From positions 1 through 43,726 of the forward strand of contig JARLHY010000182.1 in the NCBI GenBank assembly GCA_031292015.1: a stretch of DNA of 43,726 bases, given 5' to 3'. The position numbers and the translations under genes were made by a program. Origin of the DNA: Negativicutes bacterium. GTDB taxonomy: Bacteria; Bacillota_C; Negativicutes; Sporomusales_B; JARLHX01. The notes beneath the pieces were generated by a model that was not told the DNA's origin, made no database searches, and saw nothing but the letters and a program-made list of their open reading frames with translations. Shown in pieces: positions 32,775-40,153 of this stretch (position 1 is the stretch's first letter; the number at the start of each line of letters is the position of its first letter).

Positions 32775-34034
32775 TTGTTGGAAAGTTGGAAAGTAAGGAA
32801 TAAGACGCTGTTGATTTTATGTCTGATTTATGTTGTCGCTTTTTTGGACCGGGCGAATTTTAATGTTGCTGCGCCGTATATTGCCAAAGAACTGCAGCTT
32901 AACCCCAGCCAGATGGGGATGATTATGAGCGCCTTTCTTATCGGCTACGGCTGGCTCCAGGTGGTTGGGGGCATTATGGCCGACCGGCTGGGCGGCCGCA
33001 AGACGTTGGTTTTTGCTATTTTATGGTGGTCGGTATTCACCGCGGCGACCGGCTTGGCCGGCGGGTTCATGAGTATGGTGGTGATCCGCTTCGTCTTCGG
33101 ATCGGGGGAGGCGTTTCAGCCGCCTGCCTGTTATAAAGGTGTTTCGGTATGGTTTCCCAAGAAGGAACGTCTTTTCGCCAATTCGATGATGATGGGGGCT
33201 ACCGCGCTGGCCCCTGCCATCACGCCTCTGATCGTGGTCTGGATGATGCAGGCCTTCGGCTGGAAAGGAATGTTTCTTTCTTTCTCCATTCCCGGATTGA
33301 TCATGGCCTGGGTGGTCTGGCACAACTTGTACGATAATCCGGCCGACCACCCTAAGATCACCAAGGAAGAGCTGACCGAGATTTACGACGGACTGCCGCC
33401 GGTCTCCCAGGTTCCCAAGCTGTCGCTGTGGGATGCCTGCCGCGTCCCGGGGCTGTTTTTGCTGGCGATGATTTACCTGATCTTTGACATCACCTACTGG
33501 GGGTTCTTTTCCTGGCTGCCGTCCTATCTTGTGAATGTCCGCCATTTCGCCATGCTGAAAATGGGCATTTATGCGTCGATGCCTTTCCTGGCCGGGTTTA
33601 TTGGCCTCATGCTGGCCAATACCATCGGCACCAAGATTTTTCGGGGCAACAAGCTGGTATTTTTAAGCGTCATCTGGGTGATTGGCGCAGCTTCGATGTA
33701 CTTGGCCTATGCTTCCGCCAGCGCCGAGGTTTGTATCACCTTTTTGTCGCTGACCGCCTGCTGCGGCATTTACATGAGCCTCGGCCCGTTTTGGGCGCTG
33801 GTTACCGAGACCATGCCCAGTCAGGCGATGGGTTTTTTAAGTTCCATCGTGAATGGCGCAGGCAAGGTCGGCGGAGCGATGGCTCCCGCAGCCATCGGCT
33901 TTCTTATCGACTGGGCGGGTGGAGACTATGGCGCCGGCTTTGCGCTGATGGAAGCCTGTCTGCTAATATGCGCGGTCCTGGTGTTCTTCGTGCGGGAGAA
34001 GAAAACCGTGCCTGAAGTCAATACCGCCGGTTAA
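32775..34034 (+). CDS. MFS transporter, organic-acid type
   Basis: 419 residues from the TTG at 32775, with GGGGTGA six bases upstream. Twelve hydrophobic helices and the signature ADRLGGRKTLVF near 70 are visible; YVVAFLDRANFNVAAPYI at the N-terminus is typical of the ACS family (hexuronate, galactonate, phthalate and similar anions). It is the first gene of the sigma-54 operon and presumably imports the acid that the next genes degrade. A GTG at 32766 is an alternative start but would lie on the ribosome site. Confidence 0.9.
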   Translation: MLESWKVRNKTLLILCLIYVVAFLDRANFNVAAPYIAKELQLNPSQMGMIMSAFLIGYGWLQVVGGIMADRLGGRKTLVFAILWWSVFTAATGLAGGFMSMVVIRFVFGSGEAFQPPACYKGVSVWFPKKERLFANSMMMGATALAPAITPLIVVWMMQAFGWKGMFLSFSIPGLIMAWVVWHNLYDNPADHPKITKEELTEIYDGLPPVSQVPKLSLWDACRVPGLFLLAMIYLIFDITYWGFFSWLPSYLVNVRHFAMLKMGIYASMPFLAGFIGLMLANTIGTKIFRGNKLVFLSVIWVIGAASMYLAYASASAEVCITFLSLTACCGIYMSLGPFWALVTETMPSQAMGFLSSIVNGAGKVGGAMAPAAIGFLIDWAGGDYGAGFALMEACLLICAVLVFFVREKKTVPEVNTAG

Positions 34035-34079
34035 CCTGACCATAAAAGACAGATCAGAATGAAGGAGAGGAAATCAGCA

Positions 34080-35324
34080 ATGCACGCAGTTCATAAAATG
34101 CTGGCCGCCGCCGCCGGTAAAGAGCGGGTCAGCCCTGGCGAAATCATCAATGCCCGGGTGGATGTCGCCGGCATCAACGACATTTATCTGCTTGTCGTCA
34201 ACTCATTCAACGATATGCTCGGCTCAAAGGTCTGGGATCCGGCCAAAGTTTACATCTTTATGGATCACAACGCTCCGGCCTCCACCCTCAAAGCCGCCGA
34301 GAACCAAAAAGCCTTCCGGGAATTTGCCGACAAATACGGCTGCAATATCGTGGAGATTAATGAAGGAATATGCCATATGGTCTTGCCCGAGTCCGGCGCC
34401 ATCCGGCCCGGCGCCATCGTCATCATCACCGATTCCCACACAACGACGCATGGCGCCCTCGGCGCTTTCGGGACAGGCGTGGGTTCCACCGACATGGCGG
34501 CGATACTGATGGAGGGAGCCATGTGGCTTCGGGTGCCTGACGTGGTAAATGTCCGTCTTTCCGGAAGGCTGGCGGACGGAGTGATGGCCAAGGATGCTGC
34601 CCTCTACATTCTCGGTAAGCTGGGGACCAGTTTTGCGAACTACAAGGTAATAGAATTTTCCGGCCCGGTTATCGAAGCTCTGCCTGTCGAGGAACGGATG
34701 GTTCTTTGCAACATGGCTGTCGAAATGGGCGCAAAGGCGACTTTTATCAAACCGGACCAGACCACCGTCGATTATGTGACAGCCCGCACCGCGGTACCGT
34801 TCACGGTTTACGAATCCGACCCTGATTATCAATATGCCGCGGAATACGATTTGGAGCTGTCGGCACTTGAACCGCAGGTGGCTGTGCCCTTCGCGGTCAA
34901 TAACGCCAGGAATCTGACGGAGGTGGAAGGAACCGCCATCGACCAGGTTTTTGTCGGGTCCTGCACCGGCGGCAAAAACCTCGACATCGAGGTTGTCGCC
35001 AAGGTGCTGAAGGGCAGAAAAATCGCCCCGACGACCCGGCTGGTGGTGACCATGGCATCAAAGAAAGTACTGCAGGAAGCGCTGGAAAAAGGTTATGTCC
35101 AGATTCTCCTGGAGGCAGGGGCAGCAATCACCACCCCTGGCTGCGGCGGATGTTCGGGCCTGCTTGGCGGCATACTGGCGGCCCATGAAACCTGTGCCTC
35201 CACCGCCAATCGCAATTTTGTCGGCCGCATGGGCAGCGAACAGTCGAAAATCTATCTTGTGTCTCCGTTGACGGCGGCCGCGACGGCGCTGACAGGCCGG
35301 TTGACACACCCCAGCCGGTTATAA
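34080..35324 (+). CDS. Aconitase-family hydro-lyase large subunit (LeuC-like)
   Basis: 414 residues, the size of the LeuC/HacA group. The cluster ligands are seen at C295 (VGSCTGGKNLD) and C355/C358 (PGCGGCSG); DSHTTTHGALGAFGTGVGST near 125 is the conserved active-site stretch. The [4Fe-4S] enzyme would dehydrate or isomerise a 2- or 3-hydroxy acid. GGAGAGG precedes the ATG at 34080. It pairs with the small subunit 15 bases downstream. The operon has a sigma-54 promoter, carriers and an RraA-family gene and lacks leuA, so leucine synthesis is unlikely; homologues act on isopropylmalate, homocitrate, citramalate or dimethylmalate. Confidence 0.9.
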   Translation: MHAVHKMLAAAAGKERVSPGEIINARVDVAGINDIYLLVVNSFNDMLGSKVWDPAKVYIFMDHNAPASTLKAAENQKAFREFADKYGCNIVEINEGICHMVLPESGAIRPGAIVIITDSHTTTHGALGAFGTGVGSTDMAAILMEGAMWLRVPDVVNVRLSGRLADGVMAKDAALYILGKLGTSFANYKVIEFSGPVIEALPVEERMVLCNMAVEMGAKATFIKPDQTTVDYVTARTAVPFTVYESDPDYQYAAEYDLELSALEPQVAVPFAVNNARNLTEVEGTAIDQVFVGSCTGGKNLDIEVVAKVLKGRKIAPTTRLVVTMASKKVLQEALEKGYVQILLEAGAAITTPGCGGCSGLLGGILAAHETCASTANRNFVGRMGSEQSKIYLVSPLTAAATALTGRLTHPSRL

Positions 35325-35339
35325 GAGGAGGTTACAGGC

Positions 35340-35849
35340 ATGAAAATTGCAGGTAAAGCGGTTGTCTTCAATCACGACGATATCTGCACCGATGAAATCT
35401 ATCCCGGCCCCTATGTCAATCTGACCGATCCGGCGGAAATCGCCGAGCATGTTTTGGAGGGCGCCGACAAATCGCTGAAAAACAGGTTCAAAACCGTCGG
35501 CAACATTTTGGTCACCGGCAGCAATTTCGGCTGCGGTTCGAGCCGGGAACAGGCGGTCATCGCCATCAAAGAGTCCGGGGTCAAAGCGGTCATCGCCGGC
35601 TCGGTGGGGCGGATCTGGTACCGGAACGCGATCAATCTGGGCTTCCCGGTCTTGATTTGCCCGGGACTGGCCGCAGTACTCAAGGAGGGCGACGGTATCG
35701 AAATCGATCTGAGGCAGGGAACGGTCAAAGAGCTGGACAGCGGGACGATCCACCAGGGGGAAGCTATTCCTGATTTTGTCCTGAACATGTTTGAACTTGG
35801 TGGCCTGAAACCAATGATGCGGAAAAAAGGAGGAAATGCAGATGCTTGA
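35340..35849 (+). CDS. Aconitase-family hydro-lyase small subunit (LeuD-like)
   Basis: 169 residues of the swivel-domain type. It has DDICTDEIYPGPYVNL near 14, GSNFGCGSSREQAV near 60 and GRIWYRNAINLGFPVLICP near 90, all standard for LeuD/HacB. It completes the large subunit encoded just before it. The substrate-selecting loop around YPGPYVNL differs from the usual LeuD YLK-type residues as far as I can judge, in line with another substrate. AGGAGG precedes the ATG. The last 8 bases overlap the next gene. Confidence 0.9.
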   Translation: MKIAGKAVVFNHDDICTDEIYPGPYVNLTDPAEIAEHVLEGADKSLKNRFKTVGNILVTGSNFGCGSSREQAVIAIKESGVKAVIAGSVGRIWYRNAINLGFPVLICPGLAAVLKEGDGIEIDLRQGTVKELDSGTIHQGEAIPDFVLNMFELGGLKPMMRKKGGNADA

Positions 35850-36477
35850 AATCAACCCTTGTGCCAAGATGCTGCCGGAAAGTGCCATTCAGCGGGTGAA
35901 GAGGCTTTCAACCACGTTGCTGGCTGACGCCATGGCCGGGGCCGGCGCCATGGATTACCGGATCAAGCCGATCACGCCGGGGACCAGGCTCATCGGAACG
36001 GCACTCACCGTTAATCTTCGGCCCGGCGACAACATGGCGCTCCACAAGGCAATCGTCTTTTCCAAAGGTTATGTTCTGGTGGCTGATCATAAAATGGAAA
36101 CAACCAGCGCCCCCTGGGGCGACCTCATGACCCGGGCGGCCATGGCCGCCGGAGCGATCGGTACTGTGGTCGGCGGTGTAGTCCGCGATATCAACGATCT
36201 TCGTCAACTGAGCTTTCCCATTTTTGCCATGGGGACGGTCCCCAACGCCACAAGCAAAAGCGGTCCGGGCGAGATCAATGTTCCAATCAGCTGCGGCGGG
36301 GTTGCGGTTCAACCGGGGGATCTGATTGTCGGCGATGACGACGGGGTGGTGGTCATCAAACCGGAAATGCTGGAACAGGTGCTGGCTGCTGCTGAGAACA
36401 AAGCCCAGCAGGAACAAAAACGGATCAAAGAGATCGAGGCAGGGATCATCGAGCCGGAGTGGCTGCGTCAGAAATAA
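35842..36477 (+). CDS. RraA-family protein, probable 2-oxoacid aldolase
   Basis: 211 residues. The RraA/class II pyruvate aldolase fold is indicated by LSTTLLADAMAGAGAMDYRI near 25, the GGVVRDINDL motif near 115 (with the Arg-Asp pair used in aldolase members) and GDLIVGDDDGVVVI near 155. Relatives are HMG/CHA aldolases, which cleave 4-hydroxy-4-methyl-2-oxoglutarate to pyruvate, and oxaloacetate decarboxylases; E. coli RraA itself binds RNase E. The operon setting favours an enzyme. AAGGAGG lies eight bases before the ATG at 35842; an ATG at 35836 is too close. Confidence 0.85.
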   Translation: MLEINPCAKMLPESAIQRVKRLSTTLLADAMAGAGAMDYRIKPITPGTRLIGTALTVNLRPGDNMALHKAIVFSKGYVLVADHKMETTSAPWGDLMTRAAMAAGAIGTVVGGVVRDINDLRQLSFPIFAMGTVPNATSKSGPGEINVPISCGGVAVQPGDLIVGDDDGVVVIKPEMLEQVLAAAENKAQQEQKRIKEIEAGIIEPEWLRQK

Positions 36478-36489
36478 GGAGGATGAATC

Positions 36490-37590
36490 ATGGCCAAATC
36501 ACTGAAAATTGCCGTTCTGCCGGGAGACGGGATTGGTCCCGAAATCACACACGAAGCGGTTAGGGTGCTGCGGGCGGTGGAAAAGAAGCTGGGGACTTTC
36601 GCGCTGGACTGCCAGTACCAGGATACCAGCGTCGACCGCTACCGCCGCCTGGGGGTCGCGATGTCGGAGGAAAGCTATAATGACTGCAAAGCCGCTGACG
36701 CCATTTTGCTCGGGGCCATGGGGATTCCAGAGATCCGTCTGCCGGACGGGACCGAGGTTCAGCCGGAAATCGTCCTGCGGCTGCGCTTTTCCCTTGATCT
36801 GTATGCCGGCATCCGGCCGGTCAAATATTATCCGGGTGTAACCAGCCGGATTATGGATCCGGCCATCGACTACGTGATTATGCGGGAAAACACCGAGGGG
36901 CTGTATTCAGCCAGAGGCGGCGGGAACATCCTGCATGATGAAGTCGCCACCGACACGATGGTGATTACCCGCACCGGGACAGCGAAGATCGTCAGGGCCT
37001 CGGCCAAAATCGCCCGGGCCAGAGCCGCAGCCCGGGGGGGCAGGGGCAAGGTAACCTGCGTCGACAAGAGCAATGTCCTGCGGTCCTATGCATTCTTCCG
37101 CAAAGTGTTCGACGAAGTGATGGATGAGTTTCCCGATCTGGAGCGGGATTACGCCTATGTCGACGCGATGATGATCAACATGGTGCTGTGGCCGGAACGC
37201 TATGATGTCATCGCGGTGGAAAATATGTTCGGCGACATCATCTCCGATCTGGGGCCGGCCACTGTCGGCGGTATGGGGATGGCTCCCTCAGCCGATGTGG
37301 GCGACAGGCACGGCATGTTCCAGCCGTCGCACGGGTCGGCGCCGACGATTGCCGGCAAAGGCATCGCCAATCCCATCGCCACGATTCTTTCCGGCGCGAT
37401 GATGCTCCAGTGGCTTGATGAACGGCACCCCAACCTTATGCTCAAAAGTGCGGCTGCTATGATCGACCGCGCAGTGACGGAGTTTATCGGCAAAAAACAA
37501 GGACTGACCACTGATATCGGCGGCAGCGGCACCACCGGCGGAGTCGGCGACGGGGTGATCAAGGAAATTGAAATGATGTCGATCCTTTAA
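36490..37590 (+). CDS. Isocitrate/isopropylmalate-type beta-decarboxylating dehydrogenase
   Basis: 366 residues. It has IAVLPGDGIGPEITHEAVRV at the N-terminus, LYAGIRPVKYYPGV near 105, the catalytic VIMRENTEGLYSARGG near 130 and the metal/NAD site DAMMINMVLWPERYDVIAVENMFGDIISDLG (in pieces) near 220-255. These enzymes oxidise a 2-hydroxy acid and decarboxylate the product. The usual LeuB segment RPEQGLL is absent (LRFSLDLYAGIRPVK instead), so a homoisocitrate, tartrate or other alkylmalate-type substrate is as likely. GGAGG precedes the ATG. It is the last gene before a terminator. Confidence 0.9.
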   Translation: MAKSLKIAVLPGDGIGPEITHEAVRVLRAVEKKLGTFALDCQYQDTSVDRYRRLGVAMSEESYNDCKAADAILLGAMGIPEIRLPDGTEVQPEIVLRLRFSLDLYAGIRPVKYYPGVTSRIMDPAIDYVIMRENTEGLYSARGGGNILHDEVATDTMVITRTGTAKIVRASAKIARARAAARGGRGKVTCVDKSNVLRSYAFFRKVFDEVMDEFPDLERDYAYVDAMMINMVLWPERYDVIAVENMFGDIISDLGPATVGGMGMAPSADVGDRHGMFQPSHGSAPTIAGKGIANPIATILSGAMMLQWLDERHPNLMLKSAAAMIDRAVTEFIGKKQGLTTDIGGSGTTGGVGDGVIKEIEMMSIL

Positions 37591-37606
37591 TTGCAGCTAT
37601 TTATTG

Positions 37607-37647
37607 AAACAGCACCCATCGCTTCAGACCGAGGGTGCTGTTTTTTT
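37607..37647 (+). terminator. Terminator between the dehydrogenase and GntP genes
   Basis: AACAGCACCC pairs with GGGTGCTGTT and is followed by seven T. Some readthrough into the permease gene is possible since no separate promoter is obvious. Confidence 0.92.
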
Positions 37648-37685
37648 CGGAAGGCAACAGGCAGATTGGGGAAAGAGGTGGAAGC

Positions 37686-39014
37686 ATGTTGTTGATGTTG
37701 GTGATCATCACCATCGCGGCGCTCTTTGTATTGATTGTCAGGTACAAGGTCAATCCGTTCGTCGCACTCGTCGCCGCCAGCATCTTTTTGGGCCTGCTGG
37801 CCGGTATGGCGCCGGCAGAGGTCGCCAAATCCATCGCCGCCGGCATCGGCAGTACCCTGGGATTTATCGCCATCGTACTGGGTTTCGGCACGATGCTGGG
37901 CAAGCTGATGGCCGAGTCCGGGGCCGCCGATGTGATGGCCCGCAGGATGATTGATTTTTTCGGCGAGGAACGGGTGAACTGGGCCATAGCCGGCGTGGCG
38001 TTCATTATCGGGATTTCGGTCTTCTTTCAGGTGGGGCTGGTGCTGCTGATTCCCCTGTTGTTCACTATTGCCCTGCGCACCGGGGTGTCGCTGCTGTTCG
38101 TCGTCGTTCCCCTGATTGCCACCCTGAGCGCCGTGCAGCACTATATGCCGCCCCATCCGGCCATCATGGCCATTGTCAACATCCTGCACGCCGATATCTC
38201 CAAAACCATTCTTTATGGTTTTGTTTTATCGGTACCGACCTCGATCATCGCCGGCCCGCTTTTTGGCAAATTCATCAGCAAACGCATTCAAAAAACCCCT
38301 TCGCCGGATATGGTCGCCAAATTTTGTTCGGCGACCGTTCACGGCAATCCGCCGAGCTTCGGGATATCGGTGTTGACGATGATTTTTCCGATTACGCTGA
38401 TGCTGTTGTCGGAGGTGGCTGACCTGGCCTTCGCCAAGGGAACTTTTGCTTTTGGCCTGCTGAAATTTGTCGGCGGCCCCTCGATATCGTTATTTGTTTC
38501 GTTTGTCCTGGCGCTTTACACTTTCGGGTTCGCCAGAGGCTTTACCAAGGAGCAGCTCAACAAGTTTACCACCGAGTGCCTCGGACCGGTGGCCATGATT
38601 CTGCTGGTAATCGGAGCAGGCGGCGCCTTCGGCAGGGTTTTGGTTGACAGCGGCGTGGCTAAAACGGTCACGGCTCTGTCAACCCAGTTGAGCATACCGC
38701 CGCTGCTGCTTGCCTGGTCGATTGGGTCGCTGCTGAGATTTTCCGTGGGTTCCGGGACGGTTGCCATGATTACCACCGCCGGGATGGTCAGCCCGCTTGT
38801 CACGTCGGGAGCGGTTACACCCGAGCTGATGGTAATGGCGATCGGGGCAGGCGGAACAGGATTTTCCCATGTCACCGATTCGGGATTCTGGGTGGTAAAG
38901 GAATTTTTTGGCCTCACCATGGAAGAAACGCTCAAAACCTGGACGGTTGTCACAACGATGATTTCGGTTATCGGTATTTGTATAGTCAGCGTTATGAGTG
39001 TCCTCGGGTTCTGA
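37686..39014 (+). CDS. GntP family permease
   Basis: 442 residues with about 12-14 hydrophobic helices. The family features are the start LVIITIAALFVLIVRYKVNPF, GFGTMLGKLMAESGAADVMA near 75, YMPPHPAIMAIV near 155, and SVGSGTVAMITTAG and GAGGTGFSHVTDSGFW near 375-415. GntP proteins are proton symporters for gluconate and other hydroxy acids. AGAGGTGG lies before the ATG at 37686. It stands after a terminator at the end of the sigma-54 island, giving a second carrier of a different family beside the MFS protein. Confidence 0.92.
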   Translation: MLLMLVIITIAALFVLIVRYKVNPFVALVAASIFLGLLAGMAPAEVAKSIAAGIGSTLGFIAIVLGFGTMLGKLMAESGAADVMARRMIDFFGEERVNWAIAGVAFIIGISVFFQVGLVLLIPLLFTIALRTGVSLLFVVVPLIATLSAVQHYMPPHPAIMAIVNILHADISKTILYGFVLSVPTSIIAGPLFGKFISKRIQKTPSPDMVAKFCSATVHGNPPSFGISVLTMIFPITLMLLSEVADLAFAKGTFAFGLLKFVGGPSISLFVSFVLALYTFGFARGFTKEQLNKFTTECLGPVAMILLVIGAGGAFGRVLVDSGVAKTVTALSTQLSIPPLLLAWSIGSLLRFSVGSGTVAMITTAGMVSPLVTSGAVTPELMVMAIGAGGTGFSHVTDSGFWVVKEFFGLTMEETLKTWTVVTTMISVIGICIVSVMSVLGF

Positions 39015-39047
39015 CCCGGAGGAAACAAGCGCCAGGGATGGAGAAGA

Positions 39048-39082
39048 GGAAAAAGATGTCCCCGCGATGGAGCGGGGACATC
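39048..39082 (-). terminator. Terminator of the minus-strand membrane-protein gene
   Basis: GATGTCCCCGC and GCGGGGACATC form an 11-bp perfect stem; on the minus strand it is followed by TTTTT. It may also stop the convergent GntP transcript. Confidence 0.8.
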
Positions 39083-39145
39083 GGTGTTTACAGCGCCTTA
39101 AGCCAGCCGGGGAAGGTAAGGAATGCAAGGGCCGCGAAGGGGTGG

Positions 39146-39706
39146 TCAGGTTCCGGCGGTCTGTTGGCGGGTTTTCAGCCTGGCAATGATGGCTTTGAAT
39201 ACGATCCCAAGCAAAATGTAAAGCGGAAAGGAGTAAAAATAGTTCCATTTCAGCAGTTCGTAGTAATCCAGCTTCACCAGAAGCGGTTCACCAACGAAAG
39301 CCAACCCGGCGGCGCAGACGGTCATGATCTTCAGGAAGCGTTTCCAGCCCGGACAGTATTGATAGATAAGCATATAGATGATCGGGAGGATGAACAGATG
39401 GACCCACAGGATGTGGGGAAACTGGGCGATAAGGTGGTAATTGTACCGCCACAGCCGGTACTCATAGCCAAACTCGTCCAGGGTTACGCCGGTTATTGCG
39501 ATCCAGGAACCGTAAAGCAGGATTTCAAGGGTGCGCTGCTTATCGACAAGTCTGAGCCATACGATGATGGCAACGACCGTCAGCGCCGTCATCAAAAGCC
39601 AGGGAAAGGACAGGTATTCATATTTGGCCCAGTGGAGATAGCGATAGTAGGCCAAGACATTCTCCAGATCCCGGACATATTCGGTGGTGGGGAAAATAGT
39701 ATCCAT
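39146..39706 (-). CDS. Integral membrane protein, possibly CBO0543 family
   Basis: 186 residues from the ATG at 39706. An N-terminal soluble part (DTIFPTTEYVRDLENVLAYY) is followed by about five hydrophobic helices (near 35-55, 62-78, 100-120, 130-148 and 160-178) with many Trp and Tyr residues, e.g. FGYEYRLWRYNYHL. The pattern recalls the small CBO0543-type proteins of endospore formers, but the match is from memory. GGGAGA is only 4-5 bases before the ATG. In-frame sequence back to 39916 looks random and was left out. Function unknown. Confidence 0.65.
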   Translation of the reverse strand: MDTIFPTTEYVRDLENVLAYYRYLHWAKYEYLSFPWLLMTALTVVAIIVWLRLVDKQRTLEILLYGSWIAITGVTLDEFGYEYRLWRYNYHLIAQFPHILWVHLFILPIIYMLIYQYCPGWKRFLKIMTVCAAGLAFVGEPLLVKLDYYELLKWNYFYSFPLYILLGIVFKAIIARLKTRQQTAGT

Positions 39707-39906
39707 GACATCTCCCGGATGAAATTTTTCGATGGAATCCCTGTAATTACTTTTTGCGGATTCAACATTTCTAGCGTGCCCTGCCTGGAATAAAGTATAA
39801 GCAGGATGAGCGAGAAAGCAAGAAAGCTGTGGGAAGCGGCCGAAGGGCCGGCAATAAAACAGGCAATGTTTTCCGGAGGCGGAGTCTGGGGGGGCTTCGT
39901 CTTTTT

Positions 39907-39935
39907 CTTTTAGCAAAACAGGTCGGTTTTGTCAA
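39907..39935 (-). promoter_or_regulatory. Candidate sigma-A promoter for the minus-strand membrane gene
   Basis: On the minus strand TTGACA and TAAAAG are 17 bases apart. The transcript would carry a leader of about 195 bases. The 447-base gap 39707-40153 holds this promoter, a short start-like site at 39941-40008 and the dnaG promoter region, but no clear gene. Confidence 0.5.
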
Positions 39936-40020
39936 GAGGGTGAAAGGAGGATATTTGCAAATCACCTTGAATAATATTATCTGGAGACCTAGTGCACAAC
40001 CGGTTTGACTTGGCTGTACC

Positions 40021-40050
40021 GGCAGGATTATCGCTCCGACCGGAGAATAG
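40021..40050. repeat. GGCAGGA-type intergenic motif, copy B
   Basis: GGCAGGATTATCGCTCC followed by GGAGAATAG, similar in layout to 26308-26338. It contains the CCGACCGG near-palindrome and lies about 100 bases before dnaG. Confidence 0.35.
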
Positions 40051-40105
40051 TTTCAAAGCAGGAGCGGCGGTCAATAAGATATGTATAGATCACTCGGTTT
40101 TGCAT

Positions 40106-40111
40106 TATAAT
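40106..40111 (+). promoter_or_regulatory. -10 element for dnaG-rpoD
   Basis: A perfect TATAAT stands 43 bases before the dnaG start; no convincing -35 is visible at 16-18 bases. Confidence 0.45.
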
Positions 40112-40153
40112 GTAGTGATGGATACTGCTTGAGCGCTGAACAAGGTGGAAAAA

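Noticed and set aside
35842..36477. RNase E inhibitor RraA
   Set aside because: The catabolic operon context favours the aldolase-type members of the family.
34080..37590. Leucine biosynthesis (leuCDB) operon
   Set aside because: It is interrupted by an RraA-family gene, driven by a sigma-54 promoter with a carboxylate-sensing activator, flanked by carriers and lacks leuA; the dehydrogenase lacks the usual LeuB RPEQGLL segment.
39707..39916. N-terminal extension of the minus-strand membrane protein by 70 residues
   Set aside because: The residues look random, no ribosome site precedes the upstream start, and GGGAGA marks the ATG at 39706.
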